Positions 11,544-23,768 of a stretch of DNA of 64,000 nt are shown one piece after another (the stretch's first letter is position 1; each line of letters starts with the position of its first letter). The notes under the pieces were generated by a model, which made no database searches, was not told where the DNA came from, and saw nothing but the letters and a program-made list of their open reading frames with translations. The translations under genes and the position numbers were made by a program. Source of the DNA: Hysterangium stoloniferum (taxonomy: Eukaryota; Basidiomycota; Agaricomycetes; Hysterangiales; Hysterangiaceae); NCBI GenBank assembly GCA_015178975.1, contig WHVD01000057.1:248001-312000 (forward strand). Reading direction: 5' to 3'.

Positions 11544-14500
11544 TTACAAAGGTGATTCTGATGATGCCTCTGCATACGCTAGAGGGTCGTCACCCGTCCG
11601 AACTCCCTTTGATCTGCAAGCTGGGCAGTTGTTTCTGCCGGTTTCGAGCCACCTGGAAGGCGCCATGTCAACGATGTTCCTACGAGCCCGTAATGAAACT
11701 TTTCAACTTACTTATCAATGCAGTTTTTGTGGAAAGCATGCCGGCAAGAAAGCAGTCGGACATCGTCTTCTGGCTCATATTCATCAAGACAAATCACGCA
11801 CTATAAAACAACCAATTAAAAAGAAAAAAACTAAAAAGGAGACAAACGGGTACCTTCTCAACTGTGTTAGATGCAATCTTCCCAGCTTTGTCATAATCAG
11901 GAAGAGCAGATGCTTTGATAACGGCAAGACCTGATTTTTCGATGTCGTCTTTCGTAGCAACGGGTGGTTTGGCTTGGCCAATTAACTCCGCAAGGTCCCT
12001 GAAAAAAAAAAGAGCGCAACCCATAAGCCGACGCAAACGAGGTAGGTATAAACATGTTACATACCACAAAGCCTCGAACGAATTCATATCATCCGCACCA
12101 GTAACAATACTATGATTCGGTGGGTAGTAGCCTATGAGCATAATGATTAATGTCAGAGCGATATCAAGCCTCAAATCCTAGCAACTTACCGCCAATAACA
12201 AATATCAGGTATGTTCGTCCACTCTGGCGAGCCCGCTGCTCGGGGTTCTCACTTGGGGGCGCTGTAGTGCTTGCCTCAGGAGTCGCGTCCCCATCCCCGC
12301 CTCTGTGCATTCGGTTCAAAGCCCTCGACGCTGCGCGGAAGGGCCACGGGCGCTCGTGACTGGGGATATCCATAGGAGCGTTGAGACCTGGGAATGCATT
12401 ATCGTTTGGATGAAGAGGCGGACCGTTCTCATCTTGTTGCGCTCTCACAGGAACGGACTGGAGTCCCACAACAATAACAGGCACTACTTGTTGGGGATCG
12501 TTCGAAGCGGAACCAGGAGCAGCGGATTGCCCAGCATCGTCTGACGACTCAGTCTCAACAGTGGTAGGGGTTGGCTCTTGAGTGTTGTCGGGCGGTGGGA
12601 CCGGAGTCTCTACAGTATCAGGGATACCCGTTGCTGAAGGTACATTGGGGTTACCAGCTGTATGTGGACCCATTGTCATGGGTGGGAATCTGTACAGCCG
12701 CCACCAGTTAATACCCGCGCCAGGCTGCCCCGTCATGCCTTGAGCTTGGGGAGGCCCATCTGTGCCATCACTCCGCTCAGCATCTATACCAGGAATGGGA
12801 GGCAAGTCAAGATGCGCTGTCCGCGGGGTGGGCGCCCAGCGTTCAGCACCGTTTGTAGCTGTCGGTATCGCCCGTTCAGCAGACGAATCTTCAGGTACAG
12901 ACGGCGTGGTACTTGATATTGGCTGTTGAAGCCCATCCGATGTCTCATCTTGTTGACTTTGTTCGCGGGTAGCGCGAGCCCGCGCTCGCCGAGCCGCATA
13001 ATCTTCTACCAACGCAGTGCGCAGATCTACTTGCAAATTATGCAAAAATCGTTCAAAACTACCATCCGGTCCTGGCCCAGGAGCCGTAGAACCCCCCGCC
13101 TCAACACCTGTGCCAGCTGCTTCGTCGTTCAATCTTGAGGCCGCGTTCGAAGCGTCAGCTTCATTTTGTGTCGCTGCCCCACTCCCCTCCTCTAATCCTG
13201 CGCTCGGGCCACCTCCACTGAGGTTTAAATTGAATGCACGGGCCATTTCACGTAACATCTGCTCTCTAGCTTCTTCTCTGTCCTCACCGATGTCGCTGTT
13301 AGACGCACGCGCATCTCTCCTTTGGCGCGATCTTGAGAACCGCTCCCTCACATTCTCCCACATCGACCGCGCACGGTCATTATGTACATTTGCCGCCGGC
13401 GGGTGACGGGGAGACGGCCCCAAATTAGGGTTACTGCTACCCGTCGGCGGAGCATCGGGCCTGGCGTTGGGGGGTGCGCCAGTCGGTCCTTGCGAAAACA
13501 AGGGATCTGTGTTACCGCTAACGAGCGACGCAGCCGTAGCAGCAGTTGCGACACTAGACATGATGACAGGTTAAGGAAGAATTATTACCCTGAAAAAAGT
13601 CGAATCACCTTAAGAGGGTTCCCAAAACCTCTATGCTGTTGGCGGATAACTCAGCATCGCTGTCATCGTCGGAACTGGCATCGGCGTCATTTTCACTGGA
13701 ATTACGCCTGTGACCACCAGTCTCCCGACTCGGGGTTTCATCCCGCCTCTGGCGGTTGAAGGATCGATTTCTGCGCTGCTGACGTTCGTGTTCGCGATCC
13801 ACGGGGATACTAGGCCAAACGGATGAATCATCGGTTGATACGACCGCACCTACAGACGAGATCTCGCTAGATGTCACCGCCGATGCAGAAACATCTGTAT
13901 CAGAAGAAGTAAATCCTGCGCCTAAACTGCCCAGACTGAGCCGTGACGCGGTCTCCTCTGAAGTTTCATTACTTAATTGCGCGTCGGACACGCCTTGTGG
14001 CAAGCCGCTTGCGCTTGCACCTCGTAATGAACTGGGAGTTCTTGGCCTCGATCTTTGCCGGAGGCTGTTGGCAAACGAAGAGAACCGGCTGTGACGGGGC
14101 GGTTGCGGCGTCGAAGAGCGACTTTCAGGACGCGAAGCGGACGATGCATTCATGTTGCGTATTGTCGGTGCGGAAGAGGTGGGACGCATCCGTGCAGTCG
14201 AAGGAGCGGGCGGCTGAAAAGTCTGTGCTTGTCGCACGTCGGCCGTATGCACTACACCTTGTACTACGACCACTGTACCCGTACCGGTTGGGTGAGGCCG
14301 CCTTTCCGTTGGAGCAGGCTGACTTGTCCCAATGCTAGGGGCAGCAGGTGGAGTTGCAGTCGCAGTTGGCATATGTGATGAGCTGTGAAGCACACCTAAT
14401 GTTACTAAAAGGTTCTCGTTCTACAAGTTACAAAACACACCTCGATTCTGGATCTGAACCAAATGAGTGGGAAGCCGGTGCTGTAGGAACTGCAGGGGGT

Positions 14501-15332
14501 TGAGATTCGAGATTTTGTACTTGGGAATGACAACCGCCCAACCAAGAGCCTAACACACCTGCTAACTCGGCATTAGAAGACTCGTTCGCCTCTCCGATAA
14601 CAGATGAAGGTATGGGTGTGGGGGGCCGATCACTCGACCCACTACTACTACTAGACTCTGTCTCAGACACAGCAGCCGCCAATTCTCGTAACTCCTGCAG
14701 TATTTCATCGTTGGTGGACACGGGCTCTTCTGCAGCTATCGGGAATACAGTTTCTTCCGCAATATCTTCAGGATCCCGTACAACGTCTATGTCCTCAGTT
14801 GTTTGAGCCAAAACAGTCTCCTCACGCTTTTTCCCTTTATCGTCCATTGGTGACCCGGTGATAGAGTGTGAAGGACCAGATTCATCGGGATCGACAACTG
14901 TCGAACTGGAAGTCGCTAAATTACTGACAGGTCTACTTTTTATCCCACTGAGACCGTACCATCGGCGACGCGATGGTAAACCAGCTTCCACGTCTGAAAT
15001 ATTGAATATAATAGTGTTATTTATTTTATTAGCGATCGGCAATTGCAAGTTGGACTATTATTTATGCACATACCTGAACTCTGCTCCTCCCCTGCCGTAC
15101 TCCGTTGCTGCCGCCGTCGCCGCAAAGATAGAAATTTCAACATTGACCGACGCCTGTCCACGACATGAGGCGTGGCACTGCCCTCTTTGTTCTTCTCGGG
15201 CGTTTCGGAAACTCCGACAGTGCCATTATCTGCCTCTTCTGATGCTGATACGGGGGTCGGAGGGGCTTCAGGACAATTACGTGGCGGTTGAGGGGTATGA
15301 CCACTATTTCGTGAAGAATGGGAATTGCCCAT
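11544..15332 (-). CDS. Large RING-H2 finger protein, probable E3 ubiquitin ligase
   Basis: Eight exons join in phase to 1119 residues: 15332-15074, 14993-14441, 14382-13609, 13553-12190, 12131-12065, 11998-11854, 11800-11712, 11652-11544. The N-terminus MGNSHSS fits the N-myristoylation pattern (Gly2, Ser6). Residues about 60-1000 are Ser/Pro/Thr-rich and probably disordered, with a basic patch ([18 protein letters not shown]). A conserved block ([18 protein letters not shown]) precedes the C-terminal RING-H2 at about 1055-1101: [13 protein letters not shown], then [14 protein letters not shown], then [11 protein letters not shown], with all eight metal ligands. By family it would pair with an E2 to ubiquitinate substrates; the substrate is unknown. 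The splice from exon 3 to exon 4 skips an in-frame stop and is the least certain. Confidence 0.85.
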
Positions 15333-15667
15333 AGAGTGTGTATGTAGTGGAGGTGAACAGAAATGGTGCCACCAGCGGCAGAAGATAGGGCACGCTGTGC
15401 AACCTTGATGAAACTTCTGAAGAACGAATGAACGTGCTCAGTGAGATGATCTATTCAAAGAAAAACAATATGTAAATGGCGTGCTGGCGGGCGAGGTTCT
15501 TTAGCGTATGATGATGGTACAAGACCAAGAGGTTGCTGCTGTGTTGTTGTGCTTGAGTAATGGCGGCGCCTACGGTCTGGCTCTCATGACAAACACTTCC
15601 GATGGATTGACTTAAGACTTTCAATTTAAATCATGTACAGGTAACATCATAAATTAACAATCTACAG
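15333..15667. other. Intergenic between RING and MYG1 genes
   Basis: About 335 bp between the RING gene start and the MYG1 stop. Should hold the RING-gene promoter; no motif is called. Confidence 0.5.
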
Positions 15668-17262
15668 CTACATCTTCAAAGCTGCCTTTGCCATCAGCAG
15701 CACACCCTCTTTCGTTTTGTTGCCTGAGTTGATAATCAAGATGATGCTGTGCAGCTTGCGATTAGAGCACACTCACCTCCAATAAAACCAGACGAATGCA
15801 CAAAGATGCATCCCGGAATTCCAGATTTCTCGGAAAGTTCATCGTCTCTGAGCCCTCGCCATCTGAAACAATCGAGTGAGCGCCGATATTACATGTTGCA
15901 TGACGAAAGAGCATGACGTACACTTCTGGCAATGACTTTCTGTTTTCGAAACCCTCAGACCGTACAGGCACAGCCTGGATCCTCCAATTACCTGCTCCCT
16001 CATCCATATATAATACATACAAAACCTTTTCATTTCTTGTGGTACCAAGTGCATCCTCAAGACTAAACAGATGTTCCTGCGGGCTCAAGTTAGTCTACAA
16101 CTCAACAAGTGGCATCAGCAATCACCTTCCAAGGAACAAATCGTTCGAATACGACGATGTTTCCACTGTGATGAACCTCCTTTCGACGTTTCAGAGCCTC
16201 CATTACAAGGTCGCGTGCAGGCAACCACGCTTTTGCATAGAAATCCAGACGATTAAGGAACTCTCCCCCAGCCAAATCGGATGCTTTCTGGAAACGTTCC
16301 TACGGACATGCGTGATGACACGGTCGAATAAGGGATCGAATTTCTACATACATCGATGGCTTTCTCGTCAGCACTCTCTAACCACGTAGGATTGAGCCAT
16401 GATATACGGCTTGATAGATCCGTTCTGATTTTATACATAGCCTCAAACCCCAGGATGACGTCGTATTGCGATATGCCATTGTCAATGGCATCGATAGGCT
16501 CTATGAATATCTAGCAATGGATGATTATGTAGTATAGTGAGGTCAACTTTCCAAAACGTACGCCGTAAAGTTTCAAAAACAACATGTCGACGTCGGGATG
16601 AGTAATAGGCACTCCAATTCTCTTTGCAACAATCTCGCGTCCGAAATGCCTGAGTCGTCGAACCATCAAGACAATTTGAAAAAGACAGTAATTAAAAACC
16701 CACTTATAAACGAGGCCGGCACTGCTCAATTTTATGGCGTGGTATTTATCTTCCCCCAACACTTCCTCAAAACCCCTTTGATGATGGTCGAATCGCTGGG
16801 TCTCCACGTCGTAAACGCCTCCAACATCGACCACAATATCACATTGTGCCAGTTTCGCGGGATCCCGTGTCCTCACAAGGTCTGTAAGCGTGAAACCTCA
16901 GCGTCATAGCCATGTTAGAAAGGGAGTGCAGCATACGAGCATCCTTGTATGCATCGGTGAGACGCAGTAAGAAGACAGCCAGCGCCTCGTCACAATGGAA
17001 TGTGCCATTGTGCGTTCCTATGAGCTATATATCACACATCATCTTCAATATATTAATCATGCATGATGGAACTAACCTTGGGAGGTGGTGGCTCTGTTCG
17101 CGTACGTTTGGAGACGGGTTCAAGTGCGCCGGCGAGAGACGACATTGTTGCAATATTCGGTTGATAATGTCGAAATGAACGAGCTTTGGAGCAACTTGTG
17201 GGGGTGTGAACAGTATAAAAAGCCACTGTTCGATGAGATCTAGCGATAAACGCGCGTAGCAT
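15668..17262 (-). CDS. MYG1: MYG1 family exonuclease (UPF0160, DHH-like)
   Basis: Nine exons join in phase: 17262-17077, 17024-16937, 16881-16704, 16649-16562, 16510-16352, 16299-16126, 16076-15922, 15862-15777, 15723-15668. Conserved text in order: [95 protein letters not shown], and [13 protein letters not shown] at the end. The NGTFHCDE and DHH motifs supply metal ligands of this 3'-5' RNA exonuclease, which acts in nucleus and mitochondria in other eukaryotes. From ATG 17262 ([13 protein letters not shown]) the protein has 389 residues and an Arg/Ser-rich, acid-free leader like a mitochondrial presequence. From ATG 17145 ([17 protein letters not shown]) it has 350 and starts near a basic, NLS-like patch. 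An upstream ATG at 17316 is also in frame. Confidence 0.9.
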
Positions 17263-17847
17263 AACGGTTTTCTGGCTCCGCGATGAAGAATATTGCCATA
17301 AAGGGACACGCCCCATTTTTTGCAAGTGTTACATAGTGTTCTGCAGGATTGGCGAGCTCAGATATTGTCAAGTGATTCAAGTAAATTGTTTCGTATATCG
17401 CAGTATTCAAAACCCTCTGACGACCAAGGACGTCGTCGTCGTTTCTGCCACCATATATATCCTACTCGGATAATTAACATGCAGACGACTGTGAATGCGT
17501 TTACACCTTGCTTATCAGGCGAAATACTTCCCGAATTTTACAAACTATACGTGCCCATAGACCCTTCCCAGTTGTGTCGCACATATGGGAACCAACCGAC
17601 ATTGATCAACATTGTCGGGCATAGCAACAACGAGACCTCATGGTTGACTACATGTATTCATCGAGGTCGCTGTACTCTTTTTAAATAAATACACAGATAA
17701 TTTATCAACTTTTGGCTCTCAATAATCTTCATAACGGGACCGCGGCCCGGCGGTCTGATACTACCAAAAATTGGCCGTCGTCGGGTTTCTCGGCTCTTGT
17801 TGAGATGGGTGCTATTTGGGGCTTTCCTATTAGCCACCACATCCCTA
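17263..17847. other. Divergent promoter region, MYG1 and P450
   Basis: About 585 bp between the MYG1 start and the P450 start, including possible 5' leader of each. A reading at 17320-17688 has no recognised content. Confidence 0.5.
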
Positions 17848-20565
17848 ATGTTCAATACCCTCAGCGTCCTTTTAGCATGGTTTATATATCCTTCGCTCGT
17901 CCTCCTGTCTCTCGTACTCGTATACGCTGTCTCCGGCCTAGTACAGCTTATGGTCACACAATACTTTTCTCATCTCGGCGCGTTGGGTTGTCCACCAGTC
18001 CCTAGTTTCTTTTGGGGACATTTGCAACTTTTACACGACGCAGAGAATACTAATGTCTACAATAAATGGAGAGAGGAATTGGGTTCAATATTCACCTATC
18101 GAGGATTCATTGGGGTGCGTCCAAAACATGTCTGCACGGTATAGTGAGATGAATTGGCCCAGGGTTATCGTCTGGTCACAATGGATCCTCGTGCTATTAT
18201 TCATATACTCTCTAAACCCGATCATTATCCCAAACCCTCTTTCGTGAGAGACAGTCTGGCGAGCATGGGAGGGGAGTATGGCCTTATAGTTGTCGAGGGT
18301 ATGTTTTAATGACCTCTCGCCCACCTCTTTTGACGCCGATGCCAGGCGATGACCACAAAAGAATGGTATGTTGTAGATTTCCCCCACGGTGCATCGCTTC
18401 CATTCCGTCCGGCTCACTGCCATCGTAGCGGAAAATCATTGTAAGCTATTTTCAGGCATTCTACTGCCATTCCATCATGATCATTGCAGAACCCCTCCTT
18501 CACCTCACCTCAAGTGCGCGAACTTACGCCTATCTTTTATGAGAAGGCCGTCAAAGTCAGTGCACCCTTCCTTCAATTACTTATTACCCTACTCAATTGA
18601 TCTTCCCCGACATCCCCGATATTCCCGACATTCCCAACCCGCCACAATCTCCGACCCCTGGCCCTGATTTCCCGTTGACGCCCGTTTCTGATCCCTCATA
18701 CCGCTTAACGATATCTAATCTTAATTAGCTTCGTGATATTTGGCTCAGTCTCATCGACACTGCGTCATCGTCGCCGACAGAAATACACAACCCACCGTCG
18801 ATCCTGAGACATACTGACAAACCCTTTCACTTGTCTTTCCTCTCACCAGCGACTCCTATTCTTCCACTTCGCTCACGGTCCCGAACTAATAAAGTGAATA
18901 TAACCAGCCCCAGTCCATCCCTCTCACTGCCCTCATCGTACTCGTCTACCTCTTCGATCCGCCTTGATATCCTCTCTTGGCTTGGCCGTGCCACCCTGGA
19001 TGTGATAGGTCTCGCGGGCTTCGGATACACCTTCGATGCGCTGGTGGATGATCAGAACGAGCTCGCAGCAGCGTTTGCCGACGTCTTCAGTGCGGCTAGA
19101 AAGTTTCGCGTTTTGACGGTCTTGCAGGTCTGGTTTCCCATCTTAAGGTATTTCGTGAGTACGAATTGTTTCTCAAGGTTTTGTCAAGAGACTCTTGGCA
19201 CTGTAATTTATGTCTTGTACAATGTAGCGCCCCAACAGAATGAGTACGGAAAGCTCATTGAGGACTATGCAACGGATTGGTCGTGAACTCGTCTATGGAG
19301 CTCAGTCGAGGATGGCTAGAAAGGGAGAAGAGTACCGTGATATCGATTTTCGAGAAAAAGATCCGGGCAAGGAAGCTAGGTTGTCGACTGATGGGGATGG
19401 GGCGTTGAAAGGACGGGATTTGTTAAGTTTGTTGAGTGAGTATCGAATAATCAATTTTATCCTCCTCTTTTCGTATTTTTACTATTATTCAATATCGCAT
19501 GCCTGAAACTCCCAAACAGTCAAATCAAATCTCGCATCTGAAGATAAAGACCGTATGTCGGAGGATGAAATTATATCCCAAATATCGACATTTATGGTTG
19601 CTGGACATGAGACGACTTCGTAAGTTTATTCGAATATTTACTCGCTTTTTAAGCTACTCACCTTTCGTATAGTTCTGCCTTGGCATGGACACTTTACACT
19701 CTTTCCCACCATCAGCGTAGCCAATCGATCCTCCGTGCTGAACTCCTCTCTATCCCCTTTTCGCCGATGCCCTCTCCGGAGGCCATTTCTGCCCTGCCGT
19801 ATCTGGATATGGTAGTCCGCGAGAGCTTGAGACTATTTAGCCCTATCTCACAGACAATGAGAATAGCGACCAAAGACGACATCGTACCGGTCAGCGGGCC
19901 ATATAGGGACAGGAAGGGGCAAAAAAGAATCGAAATTGTGTGAGTCGTTCATTGTTGTTTTAATCTCTTCAACTGAACGGTCGATTTAGGATTAAGAAAG
20001 GGGACATCATCACCATTCCGATTCAAGCCATGAACAAATGCAAATGTCTCTTCGGCGACGATGCGGAAATGTTTGTGTGCGTCGGGCTCCCTCGCATTTC
20101 CCATTTCTGCCGGCTTACTCTGATGTTTCCAGTCCGGAGCGCTGGAAAGATGATCCCCCAGATCCGAGCCATATGCCGACTTTATATTCCAATATTCTTA
20201 CCTTTTTGCACGGCGGACGTGGATGTATAGGATATAAATTCGCCTTGTTGGAGTATGTCAATTCTATACCCCTTCTCGCTAACGTCTAAAATGTTGATTC
20301 GATTTAGGATGAAAGTGTTTCTCTTCATTTTGTTGCGAGATATAATTTTCCAGCCATATCCAGGTCTTGTTATCGAGAAACGACTGAAGTAAGAAGCCCT
20401 CTACCCGTTTCTCGCTTTGCATCTCACCTCTATTGACATAGTGTCGTAACCCGCCCCCTCGTTAAATCTGAACCTGAACGAGGAAATCAAATGCCTCTAC
20501 TTTTGTCGCGGACACCATCTGCTACAATTGCAATTGGACCGCCTCCACATCCCGGCTCGCTTTGA
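17848..20565 (+). CDS. Cytochrome P450 monooxygenase
   Basis: Thirteen exons join in phase to 637 residues: 17848-18114, 18163-18298, 18346-18365, 18429-18440, 18490-18555, 18729-19154, 19228-19435, 19520-19619, 19673-19939, 19990-20076, 20133-20252, 20308-20388, 20442-20565. An N-terminal membrane anchor (LLAWFIYPSLVLLSLVLVYA) places it on the ER. Signature motifs are whole: I-helix AGHETTS, ExxR as ESLR, MFVPERW, and heme loop FLHGGRGCIG with the Cys ligand. Exon 4 is 12 nt (RKII). About 60 Ser/Pro-rich residues inside exon 6, between LRDIWLSLIDT and RLDILSWLGRATLDV, make it longer than the usual 500-550; a 75-nt in-phase piece there (GT near 18833, AG near 18907) could be a further intron. 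The open frame runs upstream without ATG, so a short first exon is possible. Substrate unknown. Confidence 0.88.
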
Positions 20566-20669
20566 TAAATTCTCTCATGCTATTACATTATTCCATAGTA
20601 TCATCCGCAGTACGCGCATTGTATCACTTGAACTCATGGGATAGCTGTTGTATGTTAGTTTATTACAGC
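20549..20669 (+). repeat. P450 3'-flank repeat, copy a
   Basis: About 120 bp spanning the P450 stop codon (CGGCTCGCTTTGATAAATTC through TTTATTACAGCAAG). Nearly identical copies lie at 21038-21165 and inside unit 2 at about 25625-25740. Confidence 0.85.
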
Positions 20670-21037
20670 AAGTTGTCTTGGACAAATTTATTTGTACATG
20701 GTCTCTGATGGAGGAATGTGACATGTCTTTGACAATGTGCAATCACGCTACCACTCGATTGTTCTCTTTGTTCCCTTGTCCTATTGTCTATCACCTTTTG
20801 TTCTATTTCCTATATATACTACACATCATCTCACATATCCCTCATCTGGTCTTGTCTTAATTCCGCACTCAATAGTCTTCAAAGACTTCGAGTCCATTTA
20901 TTTTGCACCCACCCTTTCGCTTTCCCTAGAAATACTTCTTACAATTCTTGTATTTCGCTTCCGCCGGCTTGAGCACGGCCCGATCAATTTTGGGTCGCGC
21001 AAAGAGCGGTGGCGACGCAATGTAACTCTTTTGCATC

Positions 21038-21165
21038 CCGGTTCGCTTTGATAAATTCTCTCATGCTATTACATTATTCCATAGTATCATCCACAGTACG
21101 CGCATTGTATCACTTGAACTCATGGGATAGCTGTTGTATGTTAGTTTATTACAGCAAGTTACAGT
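21038..21165 (+). repeat. P450 3'-flank repeat, copy b
   Basis: Second copy of the 120-bp P450 3' flank, about 0.4 kb downstream of the first, just before the USB1 gene. The DNA between the two copies (20670-21037) shows no gene. Confidence 0.85.
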
Positions 21166-21295
21166 TATTAAATCGGTCACGATAAACGGCTGCTCTATTT
21201 TTGGCTATGATGCAGCGTAATGAACTCGATCCTTACATAAGCGTCCCTGCCACACTACTCAGCCATCTGCACCAGCCACTGTTTACACTTGTGAT

Positions 21296-22394
21296 ATGCA
21301 AATCCTAGTAGAGTATGAGAGTTCGGATGAGGAATATCATTCGCCTCTTGTCAGTGAATCTTCAATACTCCCACAATCCCCTATTATCCAACAGAAACGG
21401 TGAGTTTGTGTCCCCCCACACACGGTGAATCTGAAGCACGGGTCGCACAGGAAACTACCCTCTCTCCCATCTTCTTTGATTATCAAAACTCCTATATCTG
21501 ACCCCGCTCAACACCAAGGTCGTGTTAGAACTCAGCCGCACATGGATGGTCAATTCGCCTGCTATGTATACGTACCTATAACATTAGAGTCAGGAGGTTT
21601 CGGTAGACTTATAAAACGAGCCTTGAAGTATGCCATTAGAGTCGAACCGGCAGTTCACCCGATTATTGAAGACTGGGGTAGCCAGAAAGGTCAGGATATT
21701 GACGGCGAGTTGCACATTAGTTTAACACGCCCCGTATACCTCCAACACCACCAGAGAGAGGGCTTCAAGCGTGCAGTGATGAAAGTGGCGGCTTCGCATT
21801 CCCCGTGAGTCGCTTTCATTTTATGGCCGATGAAATGGTCTATTTTAATAATTACACAGCTTCCCCGCATCATTTGCAACCTTCGCCACTTTTGATAATG
21901 ATGAAAAAACTCGAGCCTTTCTAGCCCTGGAAATTGGCGCGGGGCATTCCCAGGTAGGTATCCAGCCACACTGTTCTCTCCGCGTATACAATCATGTGCG
22001 GGATTTTAACTGAATATACATGTTTTTTGTCTGCTAGCTTCGCCAGATGACGGAAAGCATCACTCCCACGCTGCGCTCATTATATCAGAAAGAATACTAC
22101 ACAGAGCCGCGCTTTCATGCTTCTATCGCGTGGGCACTGCTCGATCCTACATCACAAACGCAGCTTGTTTCTACGCCTGAAGTTCTTGCAGATTCGGATG
22201 TTGAACTTTTGTCCGCGTCTCAGCCATCTAGCGATTCAACCTTTATCACTGTGCCAGAGTTTCCCCGTGAAATTCTTTCTACGTTTAACGATAAATTGGG
22301 GGATCGACTGCGTGACGTTGGTATTTTCGACGTGACGACCATCAAAGTTCGCATCGGAAGGGAAGTCAGTACTTATGCTTTACGGGGTAAATAG
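21296..22394 (+). CDS. USB1: U6 snRNA phosphodiesterase USB1 (2H family)
   Basis: Four exons join in phase to 302 residues: 21296-21399, 21451-21804, 21860-21953, 22038-22394. Start MQILVEYESSDEEYHSPL. The two catalytic HxS motifs of the 2H phosphoesterases are present: GELHISLTRP (about residue 130) and EPRFHASIAWALLD (about 210). Family role: 3'-5' exonuclease that trims the oligo-U tail of U6 snRNA and leaves a terminal phosphate, protecting U6 for splicing. All splice sites have standard GT-AG ends, and length matches fungal USB1. This is the intact copy of the pair made by the tandem duplication. Confidence 0.92.
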
Positions 22395-23768
22395 TCCCAG
22401 TGGTATATTCTTGCTGCGGTCAAGCCTACACTGATGGCCACATTGATGGCCACAGTTATTCCGTATAATAGTTCACGCAATGTAAAAATGTAAGCTTGGA
22501 TCCCGAAGAGGAAGGTTTATCTATACTGTTCGCCTCGCGGGGCGCTTTCAATAATTGTGTATATACCAATTCACTACTAATACCAGCCCTCATTAGGCTC
22601 TCATTTGCAGTCACGTCCACTTGGACTGCCTAGTGACGCCATAGTTATTTCAAGGGAGTCATCTTAAACTGGGACAATATGGAATGCTTGAACTGATTCA
22701 TGGGGTGTTCTTGAAGGCTAAAGAATGCACTCTTCCTCATTGCTATCGTTCTCGGGTTCAAGTCAATGCGACATGGTCCATATGAGGCGTAATACAAGGT
22801 ATAGCAAATAGTTCAGACTATTTCTCGGAACGTCATATCTTCAGGCAAGTATGAAATGGCCCGTACAATTAATTAGATTGCCGGACATCTCTAAGAAAAA
22901 CTCGGGCAGGCGTAGTAATGTCTACCACATAGATTACAACGACACGCCATCGTTAACCCAATAGGGCAACAAGTACGGGATATATTTATACAAAAATGAA
23001 TAGTGAATCTAAGACCTCAAAGTGAAACTGACGATGAGTGCGTTTCTTCGATCTTTTTCCACGATCTGTCAACTTGGCTTTTTTTTCTGCAGATCATGAG
23101 AGCGTTACTGTACCTCGGAATGCCGATCTGTCAAATTGTTTTATTTATAGCACCTTCTTTTCCATGGCTCATTTGAGTCTACTGAACATACCCTTGCTAT
23201 CGTATACCTTATTGATCAGCGAAGGTAGCTTGAGGAATGCACATACAGCGCCACACTTCGTCTGGAGGATTTGACGCACCTCCATGGGAACCTTTTGATT
23301 TCTTGCTGTGTCCAGATCGGCGGGAAGGTGTTGTCACTTCACATTATTACTTTTTCCCCCGAAAGAACGGCAAGCGTGAGAGGGACTGTCAATGCTTCAG
23401 TACGACTTGTTCGTCAATCTCCGGTCCATCGGTTTGTCCCGGTATACATTACTGAAATCATAAAAAGCCCTTTCGATCATGGTTTACGCAGCGGTGTCCC
23501 TTTACGCATCACAAGACGTATAGCCGTACTCTATCACTAACTATATTTAACAAAACGAAAGGCGCAGAGGGGAAACCGCGTTCTAACAGTATTTGACGCT
23601 GCCGGGGCTTGTCGAATGATTCGCTGTCCGTATGAGAGTTGCCCATCAAGCAGTTTTGATCCATATCGGGCCATTATTGCGTCTTTTCGCTATATAAGGA
23701 GAGCAGGCTCATACTTTCCAACAAGTTTGGCACTTTCACTGGCAGGCAGAGTGTTGCTTTTCTCCACC
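22395..23768. other. Intergenic, duplicated in unit 2
   Basis: About 1.4 kb between USB1 and the membrane-protein gene. Its counterpart is at about 26954-28376. Readings here are short and not kept open in the second copy, so I see no gene. It should hold the promoter of the membrane-protein gene. Confidence 0.55.

Noticed and set aside
12150-14378. Plus-strand readings opposite the RING gene
   Set aside because: They mirror the Ser/Pro-rich coding exons in another frame; no motif and no splice logic of their own.
16598-16909. Plus-strand reading within MYG1
   Set aside because: Antisense shadow of MYG1 exons 3-4, which are strongly conserved in their own frame.
17320-17688. A 122-codon plus-strand reading upstream of the P450
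   Set aside because: Lies in the promoter region, lacks family motifs and is not linked in phase to the P450 exons.
23038-23760. Possible gene before the membrane-protein gene (also at 27584-28370)
   Set aside because: The readings differ in frame between the two duplicated units and contain no conserved motif.
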